DNA of 64,000 bases from Rhynchopus sp. YZ270_cl-10 (lineage: Eukaryota > Euglenozoa > Diplonemea > Diplonemida > Diplonemidae): positions 893,001 to 957,000 of the forward strand of contig OZ037903.1 in assembly GCA_964035575.1 (NCBI GenBank), in the 5' to 3' direction. A program made the translations under genes and the position numbers. Numbering within the stretch: the stretch's first letter is position 1; the number at the start of each line of letters is the position of its first letter. Below are positions 1 through 10,125 of this stretch, one piece after another. Under the pieces are notes generated by a model. The model was not told the origin of the DNA. It ran no database searches and saw only the letters and a list, made by a program, of their open reading frames with translations.

Positions 1-74
1 TCACTGCTCTTCACATGTCATTTTACATGTAAAAGCACATGTCATGTCATTTACTTCACCGTCGTGCGGACCAA

Positions 75-113
75 GGTACACTGTCACGGGCCTTTCTTGT
101 ATTTCAACTTTAT
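75..113 (+). repeat. Dispersed hairpin module B, copy 1
   Basis: This copy of the GGTACACTGTCACG...TTGTATTTCAACTTT module lies just upstream of the ankyrin gene. The loop is altered here (ACGGGCC rather than ACGAGAG). The outer arms GGTACA and TTGTAT can still pair using G-T wobbles. A pyrimidine tract and a candidate trans-splice AG at 147-148 follow. Confidence 0.6.
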
Positions 114-169
114 TTTCATTATTTTCCCCTCCTCACAAAACACAACAGAAGCAAAGAGAGGGGGATGTG

Positions 170-3091
170 ATGCCGTCGAAATGGGGTGCAGTGAAGAACA
201 CCGTTTTTGCCCCATCTTCTTCTTCTGTCTCCGCTCCTTCAAAGGTTGAATGGAAGAAAGTATTGAAGATAATCACACCCAACCCCGCGACCGTGAACGA
301 CGTGCTCGACGAGGATGGGTGGACCGCTTTGCACTATTCCTGCAAGGGGGGGAACGCTCATTTGGTGTACCTTCTTTTGTCTGTCGGCGCGGCGGTGGAT
401 GCGTTGACCAGAACAGAGCGGACTCCACTGATGATTGCAGTGTTTTATGGGCATCTAGAAATTACGCATATTTTGTTGAAACACCGTGCTGACCTTTATG
501 TACAAAGCCCGCCCGATCCTGACAGAGATCTTCCAGCGCAATCCTGCCTGGAAATTGCAGAAACAGCACGGCAACGTAACGAAACGCTGATAGCAGTGCT
601 GCAGCATCAGCTCGGCATAGCCCCTGTAGGTGGTACCGTAGCAACCGAGGTAGCCCTGCGGAATACACTGCAGAGCTTGGAGTTGATGTACGACCTGCAC
701 AGAAACGCTGCAGCTGCAAAGGATCTCGGTGCCGCAGCGCATCTGCAGTTGATGGAAGAGAGTCTTCAGTTGGAGCAGACGTTACAAAAGGACAATGAAA
801 TGGATATTGCGATTTCTGGTGGGGAAGGTGTCGCGCGACGCCGTGCTTCCGTCCTGAAACGAGCCAGGCAAGGGACCGATCAATGCGCCAGCACTGTCGT
901 CAAAACATGTGAACAGCGTGTTGCGGAGCACACCCGGCTGAGCGGCGAGCTTTTCCTCCAGGACAGCATCTTTATTGAAGAGGAAAAACTCCGTGGGGCA
1001 GGCCGTGAGGACCGCGCCAGTTGGTGGAAAGGCAACCCCACATCGATCTGCGCATTGGAACGCACTGCACGACAGCACCTTCTCCACGACGCCCACACCG
1101 AACACATACCCCTTGCAGAAGAGCAGGCGAGAAACGCATTGCACACTGCAAGCGACAACACGCTGTATCACATCTTCTACACCATTTCCTCCGTAGCCCT
1201 ATCCATGGAGGAAGCAAGACAACGAACTGACGTTACCACCACGGAACAACACGAGCGCGATGCATTTGACTTAACAGAATGGAAGGCAATCTGCCGATAC
1301 AAAATTTGCATCAAATCCGCATATCAACACATCGAACGTTCGGACCAAGAAGACCTCGAAGCACAAACCCGCAAGGATCTTTTCTTCCAAGAAACCATCA
1401 CACGAGATGACCTCACCGACCTCCACAACACCTCTATAGAACGATACCACGCACGCCATGCTGTTCTCTCCACAGTACAATGCCACCACTTATCCCTTGA
1501 AGAAGAGTACTCTAGAGACACATTGTACCACCATATGCACATGGCATGGGGACGGTCACATGCTGCTTTAAGCGAATCAATGCGTGATGTATTAGAAGAG
1601 AATGCACACCTTAGTGTATTAGATATAACCTATGCGGCAGAGTGTGCGTGGTTAGAGCTTTGTGCGTTGTCCGCAGAGTCCTTTATATTTGAAGAAGTTC
1701 GGAGTGAGTGGGGGAAAATGAAAAGGAGTGAAATAAAGTCAAAACGTTCTGTCACCCTGCTTTTCCGCCGGCAGTTCCGTCAAGCGGAGGAACTGATTGC
1801 ACAGCATGAAATGTTTTTAGAAGATGTACTACAGCATTCAATTCGTTTTGTAGCACAATGGGATTGCCTTTGTTTTACCGCTTCGAAGGATCGATCCGCA
1901 TTTTTTGAGACAATAAATGGACCAAAATTTGCGATAATTCGAAGCATCAAGGCACGACTGAGTCTCATGGAAAGGGAGGACAGAGAGAGGGAGGGGTTTG
2001 GTGGGGAGGAGAAGGGTGTGTGGAAGGCGATGCTGGCACGACACAGCTTTGTTCGGAGGGAGGCGACAGATCGGCGGTTTTTGCAGGAGCAGGCAGGGGC
2101 GGTGGTGGGGGCGCTTTTGCACAGAGCGCATCCTCCGCCACGAATGCCGTCGCAGATACGGTATCTCATTGTGCGGACAGTGGGGATGGTCTTATATCGT
2201 CATGCATTCACCTTATGGCATGAATTTTTGGTGAGACGACGATACTTCGCTCGCCGTCTTGCTTGTCTAACAGTAGACTCCGTTTGGGCAATCCTCCGAG
2301 CAAACTATCTCTACTGGATCGGCTTTCTCCACAAACGCCGCAAACAAAAACGCCAAGCGACCTCCTTCCAAACCCGCCTCTCCTCCACGCAATCCTTACA
2401 AGCGCTTTACCTCGAAAAGCTCTTTTCATTCACTATACTCCGCCGTTTAAAGAACTCCCACTCTCTTATCATCAACTCATCTCCTGCCATATTCCGGGCC
2501 CTATGCAATAAGGTATACCATATGGTCAGAGGAAAGAGACGGCAAACGTATGAGGTTAGCTATTCAGATGAGGGTCGAAAACAGAAGGTGGCGAAGTCAG
2601 TGCAGAGGGGGCTGATGTTCGCAGAGCCTGCAGGGTATGCGGGGGTGGTGATGTTGGTGATGTCCGAGACGGATTTGAAGGGGGGGCGGTGCCTTAAGGT
2701 GGAACCCCTGGTTATCCCTTCAGAGGAGATGAAGCAGAAGGTTCATGTAGTGAGGAGGAGGGCGGTGGTGGCTGCACCGCCGACACCGCCGCCGCAGAGA
2801 TTGTATGTGTCGGTGGTGCCGACGGCGAGGATGTGTGCGGAACAGTATGCCAGTCGTGCGCACACTTTAGCTCCGATAGAGCGTAGTGCGGCAAAGAAAC
2901 GTAAAGCTGCGTCGCGTGTACAACATGAGAAAACGCGGCGGTCCAGCAGCGTGATAGTCCGCAAACACCTCCAGCTCACCCCACTCAGCGATCGTAGTGA
3001 TATGTCAACAGCGGATTTAGCACTGCGGGCTCTAGGAGCGATTCACAATACAGGGAGGGGGCATGTGGCGTTGTGTCCTATTACCATGTGA
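170..3091 (+). CDS. Ankyrin-repeat protein with long charged helical region
   Basis: This is a single open frame of 973 residues. The start at 170 is the first in-frame ATG after a pyrimidine tract and a candidate SL acceptor AG at 147-148; the frame is open further upstream, but that part lies before the acceptor. Residues about 47-113 hold two to three ankyrin repeats (DEDGWTALHYSCKGGNAHLV, then RTPLMIAVFYGHLEI), a protein-binding fold. The rest is mostly charged, His- and Glu-rich predicted helix of no recognised family. A very basic region with a possible IQ-like segment (WAILRANYLYWIGFLHKRR) precedes a Pro-rich, basic C-terminus. I infer a scaffold or cytoskeletal protein; ankyrin plus long coil is common among flagellate cytoskeletal proteins, but no specific function can be given. 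An ATG overlapping the start (165-167) opens a one-codon upstream frame, ATGTGATG. Confidence 0.85.
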   Translation: MPSKWGAVKNTVFAPSSSSVSAPSKVEWKKVLKIITPNPATVNDVLDEDGWTALHYSCKGGNAHLVYLLLSVGAAVDALTRTERTPLMIAVFYGHLEITHILLKHRADLYVQSPPDPDRDLPAQSCLEIAETARQRNETLIAVLQHQLGIAPVGGTVATEVALRNTLQSLELMYDLHRNAAAAKDLGAAAHLQLMEESLQLEQTLQKDNEMDIAISGGEGVARRRASVLKRARQGTDQCASTVVKTCEQRVAEHTRLSGELFLQDSIFIEEEKLRGAGREDRASWWKGNPTSICALERTARQHLLHDAHTEHIPLAEEQARNALHTASDNTLYHIFYTISSVALSMEEARQRTDVTTTEQHERDAFDLTEWKAICRYKICIKSAYQHIERSDQEDLEAQTRKDLFFQETITRDDLTDLHNTSIERYHARHAVLSTVQCHHLSLEEEYSRDTLYHHMHMAWGRSHAALSESMRDVLEENAHLSVLDITYAAECAWLELCALSAESFIFEEVRSEWGKMKRSEIKSKRSVTLLFRRQFRQAEELIAQHEMFLEDVLQHSIRFVAQWDCLCFTASKDRSAFFETINGPKFAIIRSIKARLSLMEREDREREGFGGEEKGVWKAMLARHSFVRREATDRRFLQEQAGAVVGALLHRAHPPPRMPSQIRYLIVRTVGMVLYRHAFTLWHEFLVRRRYFARRLACLTVDSVWAILRANYLYWIGFLHKRRKQKRQATSFQTRLSSTQSLQALYLEKLFSFTILRRLKNSHSLIINSSPAIFRALCNKVYHMVRGKRRQTYEVSYSDEGRKQKVAKSVQRGLMFAEPAGYAGVVMLVMSETDLKGGRCLKVEPLVIPSEEMKQKVHVVRRRAVVAAPPTPPPQRLYVSVVPTARMCAEQYASRAHTLAPIERSAAKKRKAASRVQHEKTRRSSSVIVRKHLQLTPLSDRSDMSTADLALRALGAIHNTGRGHVALCPITM

Positions 3092-3288
3092 TGATGCCTC
3101 TTTTTCCAAAAAAAGGTGAGAGCAAGATTGATTATCTTACCAAGATTTTTTTTTTTTGTTCTCAAAAAAAATATTTGCAGATTCTAAAAAAGCTTCCGCT
3201 TTTTTATTGCCTTTTTTTCTTGCCAAAAAAGACCCCCTTTTTTATTCCATTTTCTCTGTAACTTATTCGTTCTATTCAGCAGAATAGA

Positions 3289-3901
3289 TGGTGTGGCTGA
3301 ACCCAAAAAAAAGGGTATTATTTAGCAGTTTGTTAGCACTTTGTTAGCATGCATTTTTGGGGGGGTGGTGTATAAAAAATTTTTCCCCCACGGGTGTTGG
3401 AAAAAAAAATTTTTTTTTTCGTTGGTGAGCTTTTTAACGCCGGCATTTGCATTTCCGGAATCCGTCCGGCCAGTGGTGGGGTCAATTCGCCGAAATGGAC
3501 AAGTTCTCGTTTTTGGTCAATTTCCGCAGTATACACAGTATACACAGTATACACAGTATACACAGTATACACAGTATACACAGTATACACAGTATACACA
3601 GTATACACAGTATACAGCGTACTCAGGGGGAAAACTCACTTTGTGGGCGCCGCAGGCGCACGGTACGCGTTTTTTTGTGATTTTTTCCAGCCCCGTTCTG
3701 TGCGTTCTTTTGACTCAGCGAGTCGATTGCGTTCAACGGTGGGGTCACACATGGGTATGCAAGAGTGGAGGCGCGCCAACAGGGGGAGTGGAAAAACCAA
3801 GGTAAAAAAATGTTTTTATACACCACCCCTAAAAAAAGGGTATTATTTAGCAGTTTGTTAGCAGTTCTTTAGCAGTGAAATTTTCTGGTTTCAGCCACAC
3901 C
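3289..3901. mobile_element. Inverted-repeat (foldback/MITE-like) element E3 with 6-bp TSD
   Basis: This non-coding element of 613 bp starts TGGTGTGGCTGAA and ends TTCAGCCACACC. It is flanked by the direct repeat AATAGA (3283-3288 and 3902-3907). Removing it and one AATAGA restores a sequence that closely matches the uninterrupted module F copies at 10933-10972 and 51091-51130. Subterminal blocks beginning GGGTATTATTTAGCAG lie at both ends (about 3314 and 3838) in direct orientation. A second, inner inverted pair (GGTGGTGTATAAAAA near 3364 and its complement near 3813) suggests a nested or composite structure. It also holds a TATACACAG array and a module shared with elements near 34.9 and 57.8 kb. 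No transposase is visible, so it is presumably non-autonomous. Confidence 0.8.
3528..3615. repeat. Tandem array of 9-bp unit TATACACAG
   Basis: There are about ten near-perfect copies inside element E3. All frames are open across it, so the open reading frames seen here are artefacts of the repeat. Confidence 0.9.
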
Positions 3902-4112
3902 AATAGAAAGTATTTGAAATCATTTTTCTCTGGAACCCTCCTATTCTTAACCCACCCCCCACCACACAGCGAACGCATTTTTCTCAACACAAAAAAAAAA
4001 ACAATGCGAAAAACTGAATGAAAGGCGTTTCTTTTGAGGTGTCTGCAGTGGACCAACATTACAAACCTTTCTTACTTTGCATCCACCACCACCCACCCAT
4101 TTCCACCTTTTT

Positions 4113-4145
4113 GACTGTCACGAGAGGGCTTCATATTTCATTCCT
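4113..4145 (+). repeat. Dispersed hairpin module B, copy 2
   Basis: The sequence GACTGTCACGAGAGGGCTTC followed by ATATTTCATTCC lies 22 nt upstream of the start codon at 4167. The ACGAGAG loop is intact. Its position in the likely 5' UTR or acceptor region resembles copy 1. Confidence 0.6.
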
Positions 4146-4166
4146 TTCTCAACACACGCCCCTACA

Positions 4167-5303
4167 ATGAGCGACACTGAAGTCGACTTCACGAAGACCC
4201 TCTTTGAGGCAGGGCAGGGTGTGTGTTTGATGGCAGACGATGGAGGGGTGCTTCTTGGCAGCTATGTCCCCTCTGCAGCGGGCAACCGGGTACGCTGGTA
4301 CGAACCGGCAAAACGCCGCACGCAGTCCGACGCGGAGCACCTCTACACTCTGGGGAAGGAGGACCACCTCGACCGACGGTGCATTCTCGACGCCTCTGTG
4401 AAGATCTTCCCTTTCTGCATGCACAATGACGTACAATGTTATGCTATAGAACCTGCGGAACATAGAAGGGTTCTTGCTATTCGAGCAGAATATGCTTCAG
4501 GAGATTCATCTCAAAGAGACAGACGAAAGCGGAAGGCAGCGAAAAGGAAGAACAAAGAAGAGAAAAAACGGAAGAGCGAAAATGACGGACCCAGTCAGAG
4601 GAAGAGACAACGTACGGCAGCGGTATTCACTGCTGCAGAGGAGAAGATGTTGGCGCAGATGGAGGAAAACGATGATTCGTACTCAGAAGAGGACGGCTCC
4701 GAGGATGACGATGTCTTCGATGATGATGTAGTGAACACCACAGTGTCTCCATCCGCCTCCCCTTCCTCCGCAGCACAAGATGCCTTAGCTGATCTGCCAC
4801 ACACCACCCAGGCAGCACCACCAACACCACCCACCCAACCCACCCGGGTCCGCCCCATTTCCATCAACCAACAACGAATTAACGCGATTATCGCAACCCC
4901 AGGGCTCTCAGAGCAGAAGCTCAAATTGCATACCACTCGAGAAGCCAGCAGAAACACCACTGCACCGGTTGCGCTGTTTGTGGCCAGCCAGGCACGCATT
5001 GCAGCAACACAGGCGATAGCACCTATCCCAGAGCTGGTCTACCTCTCCACTGGGGTCGCGCAGTTGAGTATGTTGAATAACACCAGCACCACAGGGCCTG
5101 CAGCAGGGAGGCAGGTGGGGAAGGGTGGTGCTGCTGGTGCCCCAGCAGCTGTCGGTGCGCTTACCAGACGTCGTACCTCATGCCGTGCGGCGGTCACCTC
5201 TGCGGTGCTGGCAGCGGTGGTGGCAATGGAGGTAGGCAAGGATGAGGGAAGTGACGGCGATGTGCAACACATCGAAGCAATCCTGGCAGAATTAGTCGAG
5301 TAA
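4167..5303 (+). CDS. Hypothetical nuclear-type protein with basic and acidic tracts
   Basis: This protein of 378 residues matches no family I recognise. The start at 4167 gives MSDTEVDFTK and follows a pyrimidine-rich stretch; the frame is open 30 codons further up, but that part overlaps hairpin module B. Residues about 1-105 look globular (LFEAGQGVCLMADDGGVLLG, then a Trp/Tyr-rich strand). Residues about 138-165 are strongly basic (RDRRKRKAAKRKNKEEKKRK), a likely nuclear localisation signal. An acidic tract (SEEDGSEDDDVFDDD) follows, then a Ser/Pro/Thr linker. The C-terminal third is Ala-rich and moderately hydrophobic. The basic-acidic layout suggests a chromatin or ribosome-biogenesis role, but that is inference. 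Confidence 0.75.
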   Translation: MSDTEVDFTKTLFEAGQGVCLMADDGGVLLGSYVPSAAGNRVRWYEPAKRRTQSDAEHLYTLGKEDHLDRRCILDASVKIFPFCMHNDVQCYAIEPAEHRRVLAIRAEYASGDSSQRDRRKRKAAKRKNKEEKKRKSENDGPSQRKRQRTAAVFTAAEEKMLAQMEENDDSYSEEDGSEDDDVFDDDVVNTTVSPSASPSSAAQDALADLPHTTQAAPPTPPTQPTRVRPISINQQRINAIIATPGLSEQKLKLHTTREASRNTTAPVALFVASQARIAATQAIAPIPELVYLSTGVAQLSMLNNTSTTGPAAGRQVGKGGAAGAPAAVGALTRRRTSCRAAVTSAVLAAVVAMEVGKDEGSDGDVQHIEAILAELVE

Positions 5304-5706
5304 GTCAGGGAGGGGTAGATGGGGGGAATCAGTATTTTTTACCCAATTTTTGGAACAAAAAAAGTGAGAAATAAAAAGTGTGCCGTCTGCTACGGCATAA
5401 CTAATCTATAACAACGAACCCTCCCTTTTCCCTCTTCATACCTCCCTCATTCTTCCTTGGGTCAGACCAATGAAGCGTTGGGCCGCTGTGGGCCTTGCCA
5501 CACAGCGGTTTGTACCGCCCCTTCACTACAGTATAGGCATCCTTGCCCACACCTTTCTGATATCCACAAATACTTTGCTTCCGGTGGCTGGCCCCATCCC
5601 CATCGCACCTCTCATTTGGAGGTGTCTGCATCGATAACCATCAACCTTCTCATCCACCCCTCCTCAGGGTATGATTGTTGGATAACATACACGAAATAAC
5701 GGTAGT
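5304..5706 (+). other. Intergenic stretch with hairpin module D copy
   Basis: Most of this interval is spacer. At about 5582-5640 lies a divergent module D copy (GGTGGCTGGC...GGAGGTGTCTGCATCGATAACC). A pyrimidine-rich run ending in CAG at about 5667 could be the trans-splice acceptor for the next gene. Confidence 0.5.
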
Positions 5707-6589
5707 ATGGATCACTTAGAGGTGGGCATGCGGATGCTGAACACACAAGGAGACCAACCGCAGATGGAGGAGCTGGGGCAGCAGATGTCGTGTCTGCGTA
5801 TACGGTCGCGGCAGTCGTCGTTGGCTAGACCGCACGGTGCGGGGTCGACGAAGAAGCGGAGGAATACAGAACCCTCGCTTGCGGAGAAAACCATCTCAGG
5901 GCGCCTTCAACGCTACCAAGAGGAGCAGCAGACACGCCGCCACGACCCCACCACCCTCAACGGCCCGCTCTGCCCCTTCGAGGTCGACACCTCCCTCCCA
6001 CACCAGTTCAACAGCCTCCGTCTCCTCCTCGACACCTTCAGACGCCCTCCAGTACTCTTTCTGGACCCCCATCCGCCACCAATTAGGGTATGTAAGATTT
6101 CGGGGTGGAAATGGTTGATTTAAGAGGTAGAGAAGGATTTTGTACAGACTTTTTTTTCGAACTCCGGGGAAATGAAACCATCCTGAACAAATTTGTGGAA
6201 ACCTATGATGAACTGCAATGGTGATCAAAGGTGGCTGAGCATGAGAGGCTTAGGGTCATATTATAAAACTTTTCTTTTATTTTGTCTATTTGTGCTTTCA
6301 TCCGGAATGGCTGGCATCGTACAGTGGGTCAGTCGGAGGTGCCTGCATTAATAACTACAGTTTGTTTTTCAAGCTCTTTTATGTGCACATTGACAACTTC
6401 TCTTCCCTGCAGACAAACCTCGACTCGCTTGCGCAGTTGATTGACTACAAACCTCCCGCACGTTTGAAGCTCAAGCGGAAAGACAACTCTCCTGCCAGCA
6501 ACAACCTCCTAGAATGGGAGAAATCGCGTGAATTGCCCTTAGAGGTTCCCTGCAACAGTCCATTGGACGACCGCAGTTTGTTCGGCTGA
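5707..6589 (+). CDS. Hypothetical protein, two exons (5707-6087, 6413-6589)
   Basis: Exon 1 (5707-6087) reads MDHLEVGMRMLNTQ and ends at a GT donor (GTATGTAAG at 6088). Exon 2 (6413-6589) follows a CTGCAG acceptor and reads TNLDSLAQLIDYKPPARLKL to a stop. Both exons are in phase 0, so the splice keeps one frame and gives 185 residues; the competing frame in exon 1 does not match the phase of exon 2. The protein is basic and helical (EKTISGRLQRYQEEQQTRR) with no recognised domain. The 325-bp intron holds one copy each of hairpin modules A and D. The short frame ATGATTGTTGGATAA lies just upstream. Confidence 0.65.
6230..6280 (+). repeat. Hairpin module A, intronic copy
   Basis: CTGAGC-ATGAGAG-GCTTAG forms the inner stem with one G-T wobble. 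The outer arms are GGTGG and TCATA, followed by the pyrimidine tract ACTTTTCTTTT. It lies inside the intron 6088-6412, in the same orientation as the gene. Confidence 0.75.
6299..6350 (+). repeat. Hairpin module D, intronic copy
   Basis: ATGGCTGGCATCGTAC...GGAGGTGCCTGCATT closely matches copies at 45721-45765 and 51008-51050. Inner arms GGCA and TGCC pair, and outer ATG and CAT pair with a 2-nt 3' bulge. Confidence 0.75.
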
Positions 6590-7098
6590 AAAGGCGTCTT
6601 TTATGTACTCTTTTTTACTCATTTGACGTTGTGCCAAAAAAGCGAGGATAGAGGACAGACGTGGTCTGACGTCTGACGCAATGCTCCCTATATTGTTCAA
6701 TAGAGGTGTTGTGCACGCCCCGTGAGGGGTCCGTTCACGAGATCTTTTTTTGAAAACTGAAGTCCATAGGGTAGGGGGCAGAAAGCTAATTATTGTACCT
6801 ATCTTTTTCCATGCTTTCTGTTAATTAGAAAGTGTTTTTTTGTGAGGTGGATTCTGTTTCTTTTGTTATGGTTTGTTTTTTTTTTTTGTCTGACAGAGGT
6901 CAGGTTGCTCTGTCCACCGAAGTGCAACCGCTCTTAAAACCTTATATTTACCCCCCCCGAAAAAAAAAACAAAAATACCCTGCGTCCTGCATCAAATGGC
7001 ATTTTCCGAGATGGTGATGGGGGTGCATGGGGTTGTTCTTTTTTAGGTGACTAAACAACGGGAGGCTTGAGTGCAGCCCTTATATTTTATGATAAAGT
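6590..7098. other. Gene-free spacer
   Basis: No gene or recognised module is visible here. The interval is rich in T-runs and has short hairpins only. Confidence 0.5.
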
Positions 7099-8451
7099 TA
7101 TACATAGCGCTCTAATTAGACTCCAACTAGATAATTAGAGTCGGCAGTTAGAGTATAATTAGAGTCTTTAAAACTCTAACTGAACTCTAATACTCTAACT
7201 GGACTCTAATTAGACTCTAATTAGAGTCTTATAATAGGGTCAATAAGAGGGGCACATCAACCAATGCTATAGCCATAAACCCAGGGAGCATAGCCAGTGC
7301 AAGAAATTCGATTTTGTAATCCAGAACGTCTGTTTTCTGCTTGCAGAGGACTAGATACAAGAAAATATTGTTTGTTCCCCCAGAAAACCAGTGCACAATT
7401 CACACTGGTCTTGTTGCCTTTTTAGCACAGGAATTTTGGCCCAGGGCATGATCACTTGAAGCATGGCACTTTAGTGTGCATGGGGTAGGGTGTTGTTTGT
7501 TATGAATTCTCTTTGTTATAACATCTAAGTCAATCGCGGGTGGTGGTTTAGCGCGAGGCTTGGATCTCTCCTGGGTTCATAAGTAGTTATTTCTGCGGAT
7601 GAAATGAACGTATACTCATAGATTTCCCGTCGACACAACCTTTGATACTGGGATTATCCCCTTCGACCCCTTAGTGGTAGTTAAACTCGATTGACATTTA
7701 CATTCCTAGAGATGAAAGAACAAGACAACACTTCTGTACCCGCGCATCAAAATTGTGGAAAACTTTGCACCCCAAACACCCTCAACAACGCCCGCCAAAA
7801 GGCGCCCCTTGTTACTGGGAGTTGGTTCTCATGTTTGTTACCTGCACAGCAGGAATTCCTCTGAGTCCAACGCTGTTTGGCCTGTCTGCGGCATTGCACC
7901 CGAAGGTGCACGAAGAGTTTTTGCGGTGTCGCATTCCCTCATGTGTGGGTCACTCACACTTGAGGGCATGTGCCACTGCGGGTCCGGGTACCCATAGCTG
8001 AGAATAAGCCGGGTCCCGAGTCCCGGGTACTAGGTACAGTAGGACTTGGACTAGGCCCCCACCCTCCCGCGACCGGGTCCCCGACCCGCTTTCAGGCGGA
8101 CCCACAGCGCCTTCACATAGTTGTGTCCCAGTCCGGCTGAGAATAACCGGGTCCCGGGTCCCCAAGTCTTATTCTCAGCTATGTGGGCACCTGGACACCT
8201 GGGTCCTACAGAGGAACCTTAGGGGAACCGGTTCCTTAAGGCGTTTGCACCTACAAGAAGCCTGTTGTTTTACTCTAATTAGACTATAATTAGAGTGTAG
8301 TTAGAGTCTAATTATGCTCTAACTGCGCTCTAATTATAGTCTAATTGAAGAAAAGCGACTCTAATTATACTCTAACTGGACTCTAACTGACTTGACCCAA
8401 AATCCCAGACTCTAATTATACCCTAACACTCTAATTGGAGCGCTATGTATA
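7099..8451. mobile_element. Inverted-repeat element E5 with TSD TAAAGT
   Basis: This 1353-bp element has termini TATACATAGCGCTC(T/C)AATT in inverted orientation, flanked by TAAAGT at 7093-7098 and 8452-8457. Subterminal regions (7106-7235 and 8270-8440) are packed with degenerate, mutually complementary TCTAATTAGAGT units, so each arm could fold on itself and the two could pair. The middle (about 7250-7990) shows no protein gene. Element E6a (7996-8180) lies inside. There is no transposase, so it is probably a non-autonomous foldback element. Confidence 0.8.
7996..8180. repeat. Short inverted-repeat element E6a (AGCTGAGAATAAG termini)
   Basis: It begins AGCTGAGAATAAGCCGGGTC and ends CTTATTCTCAGCT. 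Internal blocks (CCAGTCCGGCTGAGAATAACC, broken here at 8128-8148) recur in E6b at 49629-49737, where the spacer is shorter. The GGGTCCC-rich centre is itself palindromic. Confidence 0.7.
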
Positions 8452-8465
8452 TAAAGTGGTGTAAA

Positions 8466-8500
8466 GATGGTGTGGTGCACGAGAGAGAGGCACATTCATC
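8466..8500 (+). repeat. Hairpin module G, copy 1
   Basis: GATGGTGTG-GTGC-ACGAGAGAGAG-GCAC-ATT-CATC: inner stem GTGC/GCAC, outer GATG/CATC, and a loop that extends ACGAGAG. It lies 8 bp beyond the right TSD of element E5. Confidence 0.65.
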
Positions 8501-8786
8501 ATTACATATTTGTTTTGCTCCCCGCTATGTGTGTGTGATTATTTCACTTTATGTGGCTGAACACAAAGAGGGGGGGACCCTCTGCTGATGAAGCTCAAAA
8601 AAAGGGTGCATTTCAAGTCAGACAGAGGTGGTTTTTCAGTCAAAGGGATGGGGATGGGGAGGGGGAAGGGAATCAAAAACCAGGTGTCTCAAGACTTCTG
8701 TGGTTTTGGGTATCCTTTTGCGGAATAGTCAGTGCCCTGCGTCCCAGAGGCATTTGCACTATCAACTTCACGTTCTACGTGATCAA

Positions 8787-8831
8787 GGTCGACGAAGCAC
8801 GAGAGGCTTCGGGTCATCTCATGAACTTCTC
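8787..8831 (+). repeat. Hairpin module A with compensated inner stem
   Basis: The inner stem is CGAAGC-ACGAGAG-GCTTCG instead of the usual CTAAGC/GCTTAG. One base pair changed on both sides, so pairing is kept. GGTCATC and a pyrimidine tract follow as in the other copies. Confidence 0.8.
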
Positions 8832-8956
8832 TTTTTTTGATAACGAAAGGGTGAGGGGTTAAGTCCAACCTTTCTCTTTTGATGTGATTTTTTGGCGGGG
8901 GGTGCTGATCATCAAGGCAAAGCAGACCTGGTTCAGAATCAGTACTTTAAAGATAA

Positions 8957-9008
8957 GGTGACTAAGCACGAGAGGCTTAGGATTATCTTATAAACCTTTC
9001 TTTTTTTG
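8957..9008 (+). repeat. Hairpin module A copy
   Basis: GGTGA-CTAAGC-ACGAGAG-GCTTAG-GATTATC, then TTATAAACCTTTCTTTTTTT. The inner stem is perfect. Confidence 0.85.
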
Positions 9009-9246
9009 GGATAGTATTTAACTTAGCCAGAGATAGGTTGATTTGACAAGCGAGTTGTTACACACTCATTATCAGATGCCGAATTTCCATGGCCGCCGTC
9101 CTGTCTAGATAGGGGAAAAAATGGGGGAAAAGGAAAACACAACAGCAGAACATCGATATTCTGCCATTGTGTTTACTGTGTTTACCTCCTCTCCTCTTTT
9201 TTGTTGTGTACGTGGTGCGCATTCATCTTCGTTTGTTCGTGGGCAA

Positions 9247-9285
9247 GGTGGCTAAGCAGGAGAGGCTAATGGGTCATCTTTTTGT
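9247..9285 (+). repeat. Hairpin module A copy, divergent
   Basis: GGTGGCTAAGCAGGAGAGGC followed by TAATGGGTCATC. The inner stem is partly retained. Confidence 0.65.
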
Positions 9286-9715
9286 CTGCCCTTTGGTAGT
9301 TTAAAAATCTGTTCATGTGTTATTTTGTTATCCGTCTCTGTGTCAGTCAGGCGCAGCTGGGTAGGTGGGTGGTGGGTGGGGTGGGTCAAAACATCACCAT
9401 GGCCCTCAGTACAGTCATGGTTTTGTGTCATGCGTTCTTTCCAAGGTTTGGTTTTACAAATGTTATTTTTTTTCTCTTTTTTATGCGGTTTTTGTCAATG
9501 CCTAATTTTTCAATTAACCGTTGTGGTTTTTGTGTTTCTTTGTGCAGTGTTTTTCGTAAATGAATGAAAAAAAAACACGGTTTTTTTTTTTAAAATCCCC
9601 TTTAACTCCCCATTCCCTGCGTCCGCAAAGGACGGTTCAGACTCCTTTTAAAAAGCTTTCAAAAAAATAGTGATAATTGCTTTGTCTTGACAGAACATTT
9701 ATCTCTTTTTTTTAA

Positions 9716-9771
9716 GGTGGCTAAGCACGAGAGGCTTAGGGTCATCTTATAAACTTTTCTTTTTTTTTTTC
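9716..9771 (+). repeat. Hairpin module A copy, consensus-like
   Basis: GGTGG-CTAAGC-ACGAGAG-GCTTAG-GG-TCATC, then TTATAAACTTTTCT and a long T-run. Confidence 0.85.
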
Positions 9772-10029
9772 TTTATTGCAAAGATCCCTCTCAGACTTCA
9801 TCTGTTGTATTTGTTCAAAGTATTCTTGTAGCTTTTCATTCATCTGATTGAGAGGAAGCGGCACATTGGCTTGTCGCATCTCGGTGCTTCGTTGTAAGGA
9901 TTGCCGAAAGGGAAAGCGTGAACATTCCGCTACCTGAATGCAGAGAATGAGTGGCAACACATTGGCTATCCTGTTGACCATTTCCACTGGCCCCGGATGA
10001 CGTAGTCGTCTCTTTTTGAAAGGCGCGCT

Positions 10030-10125
10030 GACCCTTGAAAATGGAGGTAAAAACCGCATGGTTGGATGTCCACCCAACGGTGCGCCCGGTTGGTATACTG
10101 TTCACGAGATGGCTTTTTTTACTGC
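10030..10125 (+). repeat. Composite hairpin modules C and B
   Basis: Module C (GCATGGTTGGATGTCCACCC..., containing the complementary pair GGaTG/CACCC) is followed by module B (GGTATACTGTTCACGAGATGG) and a T-run. The same C-then-B order occurs at 10811-10920 and 44278-44382. Confidence 0.65.

Noticed and set aside
7528-7590. Possible tRNA-like segment with TGGTTTAGCGCGAGG and GGGTTCATAAG
   Set aside because: The arms do not close into a cloverleaf and the B box is poor.
9742-10105. Antisense open frames of about 90-110 codons
   Set aside because: They overlap hairpin modules A and C and have no homology I can recognise.
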